From assembly GCF_002157585.1 (NCBI RefSeq), contig NZ_BDGB01000105.1:1-61341 (forward strand): DNA of 61,341 nucleotides. The letters are read 5' to 3'. The notes below the pieces were generated by a model. It had not been told where the DNA came from, searched no databases, and was given only the letters and a program-made list of their open reading frames with translations. This DNA is from Lentilactobacillus parakefiri (GTDB lineage Bacteria > Bacillota > Bacilli > Lactobacillales > Lactobacillaceae). Position 1 is the first letter of the stretch. Every line of letters starts with the position of its first letter. Below are positions 8,026-17,200 of the stretch, piece by piece. A program made the translations under genes and the position numbers.

Positions 8026-8030
8026 ACAGG

Positions 8031-10280
8031 CTACTTCACTGGGCAAGCTCCGCCAGCACAGTCAGTTTGGTCAACCAACTCGACACCCTTCTTATCATGG
8101 TTGTCGTTTTGCTTTGCGAAGACCGTTGCAACATCGCCGTGAATTTCCATGACTTTGGCTTCATAAGTCTTCTCGTCAATGGGTTCCTTAGGTGCTTGCT
8201 TAAATTCATTACCAACGTATGGCAGCAATGAAGTTGACTTAGTGGTAAAGCGGTATTGTCTCATCAATGGGGCAATCTGGTTGCCTTCATCCGGTTGGAA
8301 AGTAACGGTACAACTAACCGCGTTGTCTGACCAGTAAGTCTGCAAAAAGGCCTGAGTTGCAAATTGTTCCGCAATCGAAACGTTTCCGGCTGAAGCGAAG
8401 TTGTCACTGTCAGCGTGTGAGGCGCGGATTGGAAATTCAGCAACCATGGTGCTCTTGGTGTAAACATCTGGTTCAACGTGATAGCCACAAGCTTTCAAAG
8501 CTGGCAGTAATGGATCGGAATCTTGGAAACGAATCCGTTGGATCAAGTATCCAGCATAGTGGAAGTGCATGCCTTCAGAAACGCCGGCTAATTTGGCAAC
8601 GGTTCCTGATGGCTTAACCGTGGTGTGCTTGATTGAAGGTTTGCATCCCAGCGTATCTGAGTAATCTTTATCAGCACGGACAACGGCTTTGCACAAGCCA
8701 TCAACTTCTTTGACAACCCGTGGGTCATAGATTGGTTTCTTGATGGCTTCACCTGTTTCAGGATCAGTAGCGTCTTCATAGCCGGTTACTACCCGGTTAC
8801 CAAATTTAGCTAAAATCCAATCCTGGATGCCTGACATAGAAATTCCGATCCGACGGTTATTTTCAATGACGTTCCGTGAAACTTCCCAGTCGTAACTGCT
8901 GAACGTAACCCGCTTTGAGAAACGTGTCCCCAAAGTAAATGATTCGTCGAGGTCCCAACCTTGTTGGCTGGCAACGTAAGGGAAGACTTCAAATAGGTTA
9001 CATGGTTCACCATTAGCCAGTGAAATCTCACCACATGGGTTGGTTCCTTCAACGTTGGCATCGATATCTTTTTGCAGACCATCAATCTTACGGCCATAAT
9101 TTTTAGAAAGTTCCAAGTTGACGATTCCAGGTTCACCATTGTGTTGGATGGAATCAGCAACTGGGCCGTAGTTATCGAATTTTGAGTCAACGGCCACACT
9201 GTTGTTAGATGCCCAACGGTGATGATATAGCTTGTCTTTGTCCTGTTTCATGGTAATAAAGTCTTCATCGTCAGCAGAGCCCAAAGCCAATTCCGCAGAA
9301 CGACGGACATTGCCGGCAACCACTGTTTTACCGATCAAATTACCAATATCAGTCGCATCAACCGATGACAAATGACGGCCGGCGCGTGAATTGAGTAAAT
9401 CATTAATATCAAATAACATTTCGATCAGTGGCATTGGACCTGAAGCAGTTCCGCCAAAGCCTTTAATCTTAGCACCCTTTTCACGGATATCACTCATATC
9501 GAGAACTAAGTTGGTCTTGCCATCGATATTGGTTCCATTAAAGTGCATATCGATCAGGTGAGCATTAGCAACAACCCAGCCTTCACGGGTATCTGGTAGA
9601 CGATAGTAGCGAACATCTTTGATTGAATGATTCTTCAACCACTCATCCTTATCAGTAGCGCCCATATCAAGGGAATCCTTGTATGACTTGCTGTTCTTGT
9701 CGATGATCACTTTCAAGTCAATCTTCTTATCAACTAAAGGAATCTTGTGGATATTGTCCTTAGTGACGGAAAAGCCAACACCGCCGCCCTTCATCAATTG
9801 GTCAAACATGAAGGAGTAGGGCATTGAAACGGCTGGGGTGTCTGGTTGAAGATACTCTGGCAAAATATGGCTGTGACCATATAATTGTGGTCGAATAGCG
9901 ATGAACCAACAGTTGTTTAAGGCATCACCATTACGATCCTGGTAGCTGGTACCAGAGATCCAGAGGTTTCGGCCTGATGGCGTAGCTGATAGACCATAGA
10001 TTAACTTGTAGAGTTTCTTAGCTTCGTTAGTTAAGTCCTCAACCACTTGTGGGTCAACGTTGTCCTCGTGAAGTCTTGGATCGAGGTTGATGTTTCCTTC
10101 AACCACCCGCTTAACGGTTTCGTCCCAGTTCTCAGTACGGCCCTTTTCAGGCAGCCAACGAGCATAGGTCCGCTTGTAGGTAACCCAGCCTAATTCTCCC
10201 CAGTGGGGTGTTACTTCTTCTTTAACTTGTTTTATAAATTCATCAGATAGTGCAACTGATGAAAGTTTCATAGCTTGCAT
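8031..10280 (-). CDS. rtpR: Adenosylcobalamin-dependent ribonucleoside-triphosphate reductase (class II)
   Basis: A monomeric class II ribonucleotide reductase of 749 residues, closely matching the 739-residue Lactobacillus leichmannii enzyme. It reduces NTPs to dNTPs using a B12-derived radical and needs no oxygen. Visible cysteines are Cys124 (NNCWFIAIRP), Cys416 and Cys427 (NPCGEISLANGEPC; radical and active-site pair, same 11-residue spacing as in the model enzyme) and the C-terminal pair Cys741/Cys746 (DCAGGACPVK) that re-reduces the active site. The start at 10280 is chosen because GGGAGGA lies 6 nt before it; the longer frame from 10295 would start inside that binding site. Two NrdR boxes sit upstream. 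Confidence 0.97.
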   Translation of the reverse strand: MQAMKLSSVALSDEFIKQVKEEVTPHWGELGWVTYKRTYARWLPEKGRTENWDETVKRVVEGNINLDPRLHEDNVDPQVVEDLTNEAKKLYKLIYGLSATPSGRNLWISGTSYQDRNGDALNNCWFIAIRPQLYGHSHILPEYLQPDTPAVSMPYSFMFDQLMKGGGVGFSVTKDNIHKIPLVDKKIDLKVIIDKNSKSYKDSLDMGATDKDEWLKNHSIKDVRYYRLPDTREGWVVANAHLIDMHFNGTNIDGKTNLVLDMSDIREKGAKIKGFGGTASGPMPLIEMLFDINDLLNSRAGRHLSSVDATDIGNLIGKTVVAGNVRRSAELALGSADDEDFITMKQDKDKLYHHRWASNNSVAVDSKFDNYGPVADSIQHNGEPGIVNLELSKNYGRKIDGLQKDIDANVEGTNPCGEISLANGEPCNLFEVFPYVASQQGWDLDESFTLGTRFSKRVTFSSYDWEVSRNVIENNRRIGISMSGIQDWILAKFGNRVVTGYEDATDPETGEAIKKPIYDPRVVKEVDGLCKAVVRADKDYSDTLGCKPSIKHTTVKPSGTVAKLAGVSEGMHFHYAGYLIQRIRFQDSDPLLPALKACGYHVEPDVYTKSTMVAEFPIRASHADSDNFASAGNVSIAEQFATQAFLQTYWSDNAVSCTVTFQPDEGNQIAPLMRQYRFTTKSTSLLPYVGNEFKQAPKEPIDEKTYEAKVMEIHGDVATVFAKQNDNHDKKGVELVDQTDCAGGACPVK

Positions 10281-10336
10281 AATGATTCCTCCCATATGTA
10301 CATTATATTCTCATTTCGTTTGAATTGCTCGAACTG

Positions 10337-10386
10337 ATACTATATATAGTATATCTATCCGATTTCAGAATCAATATATTGTGTAT
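10337..10386 (-). promoter_or_regulatory. Two NrdR boxes overlapping the rtpR promoter
   Basis: Box 1 (10337-10352) is the perfect 16-bp palindrome ATACTATATATAGTAT. Box 2 (10371-10386) reads ATACACAATATATTGA on the minus strand. Both match the NrdR consensus acaCwATATaTwGtgt. Their centres are 32 bp apart, about three helical turns, as usual for NrdR pairs. On the minus strand a TTGATT, 17 bp, TACTAT promoter uses box 2 as -35 and box 1 as -10, so NrdR with (d)ATP would block it directly. Confidence 0.88.
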
Positions 10387-10810
10387 CAGGCGAATTTGCT
10401 TGTACCCTGCATAATCGCGTGGAGTCGCGGATTTCTCGAATTTAAAAAAATTTGAATCACACTAAGGGTGGTTTGGGTGGTGACAAATAGTTGGATTGAT
10501 TCCCACAATATTTACCTAGATATAGGGGCATTTTATAGATAAGTTTACAAATAGACCACATAATGTGTTCTCATTGGTGACGGATTGTCAGTTAAAAGTA
10601 ACGTTCTGATATTTTTGCCGTAAAATTCGTGTCTGAATCGTTTTGTGTGGATAAAAAGTGTTAAATAGCGTATTATCATATACATAGGCGAACAAAAACT
10701 ATATAAATGCAATTTATGTTAACCAATGTGACTATAATTATCAGGATTTCTCACGAAATTTGGTCGTTTATAATGCTTTCTTTCTATCTTATATAATCTG
10801 GAGGGTCAAG
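10387..10810. other. Long intergenic region between rtpR and the phosphoribosyltransferase gene
   Basis: About 420 bp without a credible gene. Beyond the NrdR boxes at its left edge I see a TATAAT at 10733-10738, a likely -10 for the plus-strand phosphoribosyltransferase gene with no clear -35. The rest is AT-rich with no strong hairpin. A CGAAC-containing segment at about 10687-10699 only weakly resembles a PurBox. Confidence 0.4.
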
Positions 10811-11365
10811 ATGCAGAAGGAATATGAACTAACAATTGGAAAACTGAAGCGGACACTACCGATTATCCCGATCACAGATACCGCGGCAATCGCCTCCTTT
10901 GTCTTGTTGGGGGATGCTGAGTTGACTCGTTATGCTGCCCAGGAGTTGGCGAAGCGGATTAACATTCCCTTTGATTATCTGGTGACGCTGGAAAGCAAAG
11001 GGATTCCCTTGGCTCAGGAATTGAGTATGATCACTCATCATCCGCGCTATTTTGTTTTGCGGAAAAGTGTCAAGGCGTACATGCGGAACCCGATTGCGAT
11101 TGGCATGCGATCGATCACCACGGATTATCATCAACAGCTAGTCTTGGATGGATGTGACGCAGAACAACTGCGTGGCAAACGGGTGATCATTGTGGATGAC
11201 GTAATTAGCACAGGGGGCTCGTTGGCGTCCGCAGAGCATTTATTGAAGAAAGTTGGCGCCAATGTGGTTCAACGGTGTTCAATTTTGGCCGAAGGGCGGG
11301 CAACCAGTCGTGATGACTGTGTCTTTTTGAACACCTTGCCAATGTTTGCGGTGAAGAATGCGTAG
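10811..11365 (+). CDS. Phosphoribosyltransferase, adenine/xanthine PRT-like
   Basis: A 184-residue type I phosphoribosyltransferase. The PRPP-binding motif VIIVDDVISTGGSL lies at about residues 124-137, and YLVTLESKGIPLAQELS corresponds to the adenine/xanthine PRT N-terminal substrate region. It probably makes a nucleotide from a purine base and PRPP. The start at 10811 follows CTGGAGGGTCAAG; the upstream extension to 10760 lacks a binding site. The exact purine cannot be read from sequence. It ends at a shared terminator with the convergent XRE gene. Confidence 0.82.
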   Translation: MQKEYELTIGKLKRTLPIIPITDTAAIASFVLLGDAELTRYAAQELAKRINIPFDYLVTLESKGIPLAQELSMITHHPRYFVLRKSVKAYMRNPIAIGMRSITTDYHQQLVLDGCDAEQLRGKRVIIVDDVISTGGSLASAEHLLKKVGANVVQRCSILAEGRATSRDDCVFLNTLPMFAVKNA

Positions 11366-11398
11366 ATTCAGTCTATTAGTAGGGTTGTTAAATACAAA

Positions 11399-11436
11399 GA
11401 AGAGGTCACAAATCTCCGCGGAGACTGTGGCCCTTT
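11399..11436. terminator. Bidirectional terminator
   Basis: A stem built on the palindrome TCTCCGCGGAGA, extended by GGTCACA/TGTGGCC, with T-rich flanks on both strands; it serves the convergent PRT and XRE genes. Confidence 0.82.
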
Positions 11437-11456
11437 CTGTTTGTTGAAGAGGCGTA

Positions 11457-11921
11457 TTAATTGGTTTGCCTTTCAATCAATTGCTTCTTACGAATGCGAA
11501 AGTAAATTGCCGAGACAACGTTAAATGCCATGGCGATCAACAAGATTACCTGGACACCCAGCCCGACTCGGAAGTTTGCGGGAAGCATTGTTGGTACAAA
11601 TTCGTTCAGTGACAAGAAAATAAACAACACTGTACTGCACATGATTGGCCCAAAGAATTGGAACATCCTGTTTTGAGACAAATCAGCAACTAACGCCTTA
11701 TCTTTCATATCGTTCACAATACCAGATCCTTTCACCAATAAGTCATCTAGAGAAAGGTGATACAACTGAGACAAATTGATTAGACTTTCAATATCAGGAA
11801 ATGTTTTGCCGGTTTCCCAATTTGAGATGGTTTTAGGAGACACATAGATCTTTTCGGCCAACGCCTCCTGGGTTAAGTTGAAAGCTAATCGTTTTTGTTT
11901 CAGCAAATTACTTAATGTCAT
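11457..11921 (-). CDS. XRE-family regulator with two C-terminal membrane helices
   Basis: A 154-residue protein. Residues 1-60 are a Cro/C1-type helix-turn-helix (LTQEALAEKIYVSPKTISNW, then GKTFPDIESLINLSQLY). Hydrophobic segments at about 86-106 and 115-140 anchor it in the membrane. It has the same plan as the protein at 1032-1640. It lies downstream, on the same strand, of two paralogous membrane proteins (12103-12839), separated by 180 bp; a functional link is plausible but unproven. Confidence 0.8.
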   Translation of the reverse strand: MTLSNLLKQKRLAFNLTQEALAEKIYVSPKTISNWETGKTFPDIESLINLSQLYHLSLDDLLVKGSGIVNDMKDKALVADLSQNRMFQFFGPIMCSTVLFIFLSLNEFVPTMLPANFRVGLGVQVILLIAMAFNVVSAIYFRIRKKQLIERQTN

Positions 11922-12102
11922 CTTTCTCGACTCCTACACTATGATTTTGGTGGTTCCTTCTCCACCCAATGTATGACGACTCGGGATGATAGTCACTAGA
12001 AAGGAGCTTCTGGTTTCCAATTGGGAGGTTTCTAGTTTGCGAACTGTGTCTATCTGGGCTGTAGTCGCTCTCAAAATTTACTATCTTATCAAGGGTCTGA
12101 AA

Positions 12103-12465
12103 TTACTGAAGGTCCTTATACTTGGCGAACCCATCCACAAAGAAGTTTGAAATGGCAATCCACGAGATAAAGAGGGCAATGTTCCCTATTAGTTGGAGTT
12201 TCAGGAGTAAGAATAGAAAGCCAATTGTTGAGAATGTGATGATGATCATCGAAATCGCGCTGCGCTGATAATTATGGTAATTAAATTCGGGATGACGAGG
12301 GTAGACTTTCCAACCAGCATAGGTATACCATGCAAGCCAGACTGCAACGACGACAAAAATCAGCCCGATGGGATCAATGTGTAATGCGGTCATACCGGTG
12401 TAGATGATCAATGTGAGGAATATTGGTGTGTTGGTGAATAGCGCGTATTTCCAGTTAAATGTCAT
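12103..12465 (-). CDS. Small multi-spanning membrane protein, paralog of its upstream neighbour
   Basis: A 120-residue protein with four predicted membrane helices (about 10-28, 31-50, 70-90, 92-112). It begins MTFNWKYALF, closely resembling MKFNWKVALI of the gene before it, and both have a PxHPE motif between helices 2 and 3 (YPRHPEFN here, FKKHPELD there). The ATG overlaps the upstream stop (ATGA), so they are translationally coupled. Function unknown; the pair looks like an in-place duplication. Confidence 0.75.
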   Translation of the reverse strand: MTFNWKYALFTNTPIFLTLIIYTGMTALHIDPIGLIFVVVAVWLAWYTYAGWKVYPRHPEFNYHNYQRSAISMIIITFSTIGFLFLLLKLQLIGNIALFISWIAISNFFVDGFAKYKDLQ

Positions 12466-12839
12466 TTTGCAGTTCCCCTGTATGATTTGAATCCGCTAAT
12501 GATGGAATAAAATATGGCAAATACCAATATATAGCCTTCTGGACTTTGCGGATAAAGATTGAGCAAGACCAGAGCAACCATTATGACAACCCAAAGTGCA
12601 AAGACAATATTTGCCACGGGATTGAATTCCAAATTTTGGACATCCAGCTCAGGATGCTTCTTGAAGAAAGGTTTGGCATATCGATAGTGAACGAAAATAT
12701 ATAAGACCGAAAAGATACCGAATGCGACAAACAAAGCGATGACATCATTTACGATGTATAAATGAATCAAAAAATAAATGATTATCAAAGGAACGTATGG
12801 GGAAAAACTGATCAGTGCGACCTTCCAATTGAATTTCAT
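12462..12839 (-). CDS. Small multi-spanning membrane protein, paralog of its downstream neighbour
   Basis: A 125-residue protein with four predicted membrane helices. The start at 12839 follows AAGGAGAGTTATTTC; an upstream in-frame ATG at 12872 lacks a binding site and would add eleven polar residues that the paralog does not have. It shares its N-terminus and HPE motif with the following gene and overlaps it by 4 bp. No known family recognised. The upstream region faces the TPP riboswitch-tenA unit. Confidence 0.75.
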   Translation of the reverse strand: MKFNWKVALISFSPYVPLIIIYFLIHLYIVNDVIALFVAFGIFSVLYIFVHYRYAKPFFKKHPELDVQNLEFNPVANIVFALWVVIMVALVLLNLYPQSPEGYILVFAIFYSIISGFKSYRGTAK

Positions 12840-12966
12840 GAAATAACTCTCCTTGCGATAATATTCCCCCACCCTCAGAAAAATTGTTGCTTTCAGCCTA
12901 TCATATCAGGAGAAAATCGTAAAATCTCCCTCAAAATATGGTAAACTTTGGTTATTCAAATAAGAT

Positions 12967-13046
12967 CACTAGGGGTGCCTTGTGCTGAGATGGCGATTCG
13001 CCAATCCCTTTGAACCTGATTTGGTTAATACCAACGTAGGGAAGTG
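12967..13046 (+). promoter_or_regulatory. TPP (THI-box) riboswitch
   Basis: The conserved TPP aptamer is readable in full: ACTAGGGGTGCC, then GCTGAGAT in the pyrimidine-binding arm, then CCCTTTGAACCTGAT, GGTTAATACC and CGTAGGGAAGTGG. It precedes tenA by about 75 bp. No clear terminator lies between the aptamer and the gene, so control may be on translation. Confidence 0.96.
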
Positions 13047-13119
13047 GAATAATGAGTTCGAAAAGTGCCAAGTCTGGTCGCGTTCTGTTTGAAAATTTTT
13101 CTTTAAGGAGCACTGACTC

Positions 13120-13818
13120 ATGAAATTTTCTGAAGAATTAGTCGCAGCTGGACAGCCAATTTTACACGAGATTTATCAACATCCTTTTGTCGAAGGAATC
13201 GGCAATGGTGATTTACCGAAAGAAGCACTGACCTTTTATGTTGGTCAGGATTATAACTATCTGAACGCGTTCATTAAGGTGTATGCAGACGCCATTCAGA
13301 AATCGCAAACCAGAGCTGACATGGCCATTTTTGCCAAGCAAATTGACTTCATCTTGAATAGCGAAATTCACCCCCACCACAACTTCTGTAACGTTGCCGG
13401 AGTGAAATATGAAACTCTGCAGCATGAACCTCAAGCCCCAGGCACCTACCTATATAATGAGCACATGTATCGGGCTGCGCGAACCGGTGATTTGATTGAC
13501 ATCGTTGCAGCCATGACGCCGTGCCCGTGGACTTACCTGGAAATCGCAAACCGGTTTGTGAAGTAGGGCAAGAACGGCAACGACAATGTTTTCAAGCCAT
13601 GGATCGATTTTTACGCAGATATGGGCGACGATGATGACAGTATTCTGCCGCAGATGTTTGCCTTAATTGACCGGGAAGCGGAGCACTACGACCAGCATCA
13701 TTTAGACGTCGTTAAAGAAGAATTTTTGAAGAGCTGCGAACTGGAATGGGAATTCTGGGATCAAGCTTACCATCAACGCAGCTGGCACTTTGTTAAACCG
13801 ATGAAACAATATCGATAA
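13120..13818 (+). pseudogene. tenA: TenA-family thiaminase II, interrupted by one TAG
   Basis: The frame codes for a TenA-type aminopyrimidine aminohydrolase, which salvages the pyrimidine half of degraded thiamine. Visible are HPFVEGIGNGDLP, the aromatic FYVGQDYNYL, the catalytic-cysteine region AAMTPCPWTYLEI (Cys135), and after the break PWIDFYADM and the acidic C-terminal helix ELEWEFWDQAY. Codon 149 is TAG (13564-13566) and the same frame then continues uninterrupted to 13818, giving 231 sense codons plus this stop, about normal TenA length. The break removes the last helices of the fold, so it is probably inactive. It is the only gene under the TPP riboswitch. Confidence 0.9.
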
Positions 13819-13833
13819 TTGAAACGATTACGA

Positions 13834-13867
13834 GCAGACTCGCAGGATTTGCGAGCCTGCTTTTATT
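13834..13867 (+). terminator. Terminator after tenA
   Basis: GCAGACTCGCA-5-TGCGAGCCTGC followed by TTTTATT. Confidence 0.85.
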
Positions 13868-13968
13868 ATGTACAAATTCGTTGACATTTGCGGTTTCCAA
13901 TCAAATTAGTCGGTAGATTATGGTATGATAAGGCCAAAAGTTACGGAATAAAAATCGGAGGGCCTCAC

Positions 13969-14865
13969 ATGCTTACGATCAATCATCTCCACAAACAATT
14001 TGGTAATCTAACTGCACTGGACGACGTCAGCTTTGACGTCCCCGATAATCAGATTACCGGGTTAATCGGCCAAAATGGCTCTGGTAAATCAACCACCTTT
14101 CACAGCATCCTGAACTTTCTCAGGTACGATGGTCAAATCCATTGGAATGGTCAGCCAATTAAGGAGGCTGATTTTGATGCGATTGGCTATCTTCCCGAAG
14201 AACGAAGCTTGATGCCAAAGCTGACCATTGAGCAGCAAATCGTTTATTTGGCGCGACTGAAGGGCAAATCTGCTAAAGAAATCCGCCCCCAAATCGATGA
14301 CTGGCTGAAGAAGTTTGCGGTTAAGGGTAAGAAGAATGATAAGATCAAGGATCTATCAAAGGGAAACCAGCAAAAAGTTCAGTTGATCGTTACTTTGATT
14401 CATCACCCCAAGCTGATTATCTTGGACGAGCCCTTTAGCGGCCTGGATCCAGTGAATGCTGATTTGCTGAAAAAGGCAATTTTGGAGGCCCGTGATCAAG
14501 GGGCAGCGATTATCTTTTCCAGTCACGATATGGCAAATGTTGAGGCGGTTTGCGATCGACTGGTCATGCTGCGAACTGGTGAAGTTGTTTTAAACGGCAC
14601 CATCAGTGAAGTGCGCGATCAGTTCGGGAAATCAGAAATTTATGTGATCACTGACTGGACTGAAGAACATCTGGCGCAACTCCCACACGTCGTTAAAGTT
14701 CAGAATATTCGAGGACGACGGTTTCTATTACGGTTGGATGACCCCAGCCAAGGTCCTGAAGTGTTTGAGCAACTCACCGATGGCAATTATATTGAAGAGT
14801 TTAGTCAGCAGCCGCCAACGCTTGATGAAATTTTCAGAATGAAAGCGGGGATCTCTCATGAATAA
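13969..14865 (+). CDS. ABC-2 exporter ATP-binding protein (NatA/YhaQ-like)
   Basis: A 298-residue ATPase. Walker A is GQNGSGKST (34-42), the signature LSKGNQQKV starts near 129, and Walker B LIILDEPFSGLDP runs from about 149. The C-terminal extension after about 215 is typical of drug or sodium exporter ATPases. The start at 13969 follows TCGGAGGGCCTCAC; longer in-frame starts lack a binding site. It overlaps the permease gene by 8 bp, and the two probably form a complete homodimeric exporter. The substrate cannot be read. Confidence 0.9.
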   Translation: MLTINHLHKQFGNLTALDDVSFDVPDNQITGLIGQNGSGKSTTFHSILNFLRYDGQIHWNGQPIKEADFDAIGYLPEERSLMPKLTIEQQIVYLARLKGKSAKEIRPQIDDWLKKFAVKGKKNDKIKDLSKGNQQKVQLIVTLIHHPKLIILDEPFSGLDPVNADLLKKAILEARDQGAAIIFSSHDMANVEAVCDRLVMLRTGEVVLNGTISEVRDQFGKSEIYVITDWTEEHLAQLPHVVKVQNIRGRRFLLRLDDPSQGPEVFEQLTDGNYIEEFSQQPPTLDEIFRMKAGISHE

Positions 14866-16081
14866 AACCTTAATTGTTTCAATGGAAACCTATCTCCGCC
14901 AAGTCAAATCCTGGAGCTTCATTGTTTTGGTACTGTCCCCATTCATTTTGTTGGCGATTTCATTGGGGATCGGCTATACCAGCGCCACTTCCAGCTCTGA
15001 TCAGCAGCGAATTGCCGTCATTTCTGATCAGCCAGCACTCCGAAAGCAATTTATCAAAGCCAATCGGGATGATGTGAAATCCAGCGTCACCACCGAGACT
15101 GCTGCACGGAAAAGTGTCAGCAAGAATAATCTGTCCGGCTATCTGGTCTTATCGGCCGACAAGCAAAAAGTCACTGGCGTCTATCACTCCGGCGATTCCT
15201 TGGGCAGCGGGATGAGAACCAAGATCAACGTCTTCCTTGCCCAGACTCAACAACAGCTTAACTTAGCCAATGCAAAGCTGAGTACCAAACAAGCGACTGC
15301 ACTGGCAGTTCAACCAGCCTTCAAGCAAAAAATTCAAACCAAGCACGGTGGTGCCAACTTAGCGAAAACCATTTCATTTTGGGTGTTGGTATTCATGATC
15401 TATATGATTTTGATCACCTATTCTTCAGTCACTGCACAAGAGATTGCTTCTGAGAAAGGGACCAAAGTGATGGAGATTATTTTCTCCAGCACGAAAGCCT
15501 CTAAATACTTTGTGGGAAAAATTCTCGGGGTCTTTGGCGTCATCTTAACCCAAATTGTCGTCTACATTGTTGGTGGCTATGGCTTTTTCGAGATTGCTAT
15601 GCACTTGGACAACATTAAGCAGCTCATTTCTGATAATCAGACACTGGTCAATGATGTGATTAAAAATATGCTGGGGATCAACTTGCTGTTTGTGTTCTTA
15701 GGCGTGATTATTTACACGATTATCTCGGCTTTCAGCGGTGCATTAGTTGCCAAAGCAGAAGACGCGCCCAAGGCCGCCCAACCTGCTATCTACCTGAGCA
15801 TGATTGCATTCTTCTTGACGATGCCGTTTCAGAGTAATTCAGATGCCGTTATTTCAAAAATCCTGTCGTATGTGCCATTCTTCTCGCCGTATTTCATGCC
15901 GATGAGAATTATCAATGATAATGCCAGTGGTGTGGAAGTCAGCATTTCTTTAGCCATTCTGGTGATCAGCATTGGGCTGTTGACTTGGTACATTGGTCAG
16001 ATTTATGAGGGCCTCATCCTGCAAACCGATGATACGAGTTTTTGGAAACGCCTGCGGAGAGGATTGTCCTATCAAAAGTAA
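14858..16081 (+). CDS. ABC-2 family permease (NatB/YhaP-like)
   Basis: A 407-residue membrane protein. One N-terminal helix (about 18-38) is followed by a large extracytoplasmic domain (about 45-165, rich in Ser, Thr and Lys), then five helices from about 170 to 385. The stretch SSVTAQEIASEKGTKVMEII matches the conserved cytoplasmic loop of NatB-type exporters. Translationally coupled to the ATPase gene before it. The likely role is export of ions, antibiotics or peptides. Confidence 0.88.
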   Translation: MNKTLIVSMETYLRQVKSWSFIVLVLSPFILLAISLGIGYTSATSSSDQQRIAVISDQPALRKQFIKANRDDVKSSVTTETAARKSVSKNNLSGYLVLSADKQKVTGVYHSGDSLGSGMRTKINVFLAQTQQQLNLANAKLSTKQATALAVQPAFKQKIQTKHGGANLAKTISFWVLVFMIYMILITYSSVTAQEIASEKGTKVMEIIFSSTKASKYFVGKILGVFGVILTQIVVYIVGGYGFFEIAMHLDNIKQLISDNQTLVNDVIKNMLGINLLFVFLGVIIYTIISAFSGALVAKAEDAPKAAQPAIYLSMIAFFLTMPFQSNSDAVISKILSYVPFFSPYFMPMRIINDNASGVEVSISLAILVISIGLLTWYIGQIYEGLILQTDDTSFWKRLRRGLSYQK

Positions 16082-16301
16082 TTGTTCCTCTTCTGGAGAT
16101 TACTTACCTGAATAGTGAGCCCATGGTGTTGTATAAGGGGGTTCTCCAAACATCCGAACACAGGATTTTGGCGAATCCCTTTAGCATTCGGAAAATAATT
16201 AAATATCACCCCACCGTCTTTGCGTATATCTTCACTAGAGGGCATATTTCAATCCGTTTTTCTGATATAATTAGTTGGCTAGTACATAGGAGGAAAACAT
16301 C

Positions 16302-17168
16302 ATGAAGAAGTTATTATTGCTTGCGTTGGTGACGTTTGGCGTCTTCACTGCCACGGGCTTTCCAGTTTCAGCAAATTCAATCTCGTCAACGACAAATACA
16401 ACCACAGCGGCTGCCAATCCTGGATACATCTGGACAAGGGTTTTAAGCCGGAGTACCACAGTAGCCTATCACGCCAAGTCTCAGAGTGCGGTTTATTTGT
16501 GGAACACAACCCACACAAAACGGCTCCATAACCTTAAAAATTATCCGAATACAACTTGGTATGTTAAGAATAGTGTTGTGATGCAACATGGCAGCCAGCG
16601 GCATGTGTATTATGAAGTTTATAACTATGGTAATGGCGCTGACGGCTTTATTTGGCGGAATTATCTAACTAAGGGCATTAATCCGTCCCAACATGCTTCT
16701 GCGGCAAAGGGGCTCATTAAGCTTTCACCCCAGCGTTCACTGCAATTCTTCGAAGATAATCTGACTACTTTGGCAAGCTTACCGCAAAGTCAATTTCAAC
16801 AGTTGGTCATGGACCAAGTAGCTGCTAAATTGACCCAAGGTGTTGCTGATACCAAACTAGACACGATGGCTAAGTTACTTGCGACTGAGGATATTAGTAC
16901 CAGAGATGCTGCAGCCAAAGCGGGTGTTGCTAATCCCAAATCAACTAGTTTTACCGTTAAACAGGTCGATCCAAAGACCATGACCGGCTATTATTCTTAT
17001 TGGTCCAAATACCGGACAACCAATGCCTTGAAATACTACGCAGCAGTGGTTGCCAGTCACGTCACTGGTTTGACTGCTAATTCTGTTAACGGCCATTATG
17101 GTGTCTTCATTGTTCCTGATGCGACAGCCAAGACGTGGAAACCGCAACTCACGATTGTGACGGATTAA
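16302..17168 (+). CDS. Secreted protein, AYLWN/WYV family member 1
   Basis: A 288-residue protein with a signal peptide (MKKLLLLAL..., cleavage near SANS at about residue 25). Residues about 50-125 hold a domain shared with three other proteins here (33480, 35680, 36654): (V/A)YLWN, HTKRLHNLKNYP, WYV, VYYEV, and IWRNYLTKG. The C-terminal part is different but ends in a short GHYGVFIVP-like strand that also recurs. The spacing suggests a small beta-barrel resembling bacterial SH3 or SLAP-type cell-wall domains; that is inference. RBS AGGAGGAAAACATC; a TATAAT lies at 16266-16271. No known family name recognised. Confidence 0.8.
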   Translation: MKKLLLLALVTFGVFTATGFPVSANSISSTTNTTTAAANPGYIWTRVLSRSTTVAYHAKSQSAVYLWNTTHTKRLHNLKNYPNTTWYVKNSVVMQHGSQRHVYYEVYNYGNGADGFIWRNYLTKGINPSQHASAAKGLIKLSPQRSLQFFEDNLTTLASLPQSQFQQLVMDQVAAKLTQGVADTKLDTMAKLLATEDISTRDAAAKAGVANPKSTSFTVKQVDPKTMTGYYSYWSKYRTTNALKYYAAVVASHVTGLTANSVNGHYGVFIVPDATAKTWKPQLTIVTD

Positions 17169-17200
17169 GTTATTAGTGAAGCGATTAAGGAGGTGGTTCT

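Noticed and set aside
7741-8030. Cobalamin riboswitch before pduO
   Set aside because: The position is right, but the conserved B12-box sequence and the GGTG/AATCC core are not present on either strand.
8810-9199. 129-codon minus-strand frame inside rtpR
   Set aside because: Same-strand out-of-frame shadow of a conserved gene.
10685-10700. PurBox upstream of the phosphoribosyltransferase gene
   Set aside because: Only one partial CGAAC match and no second box at the right distance.
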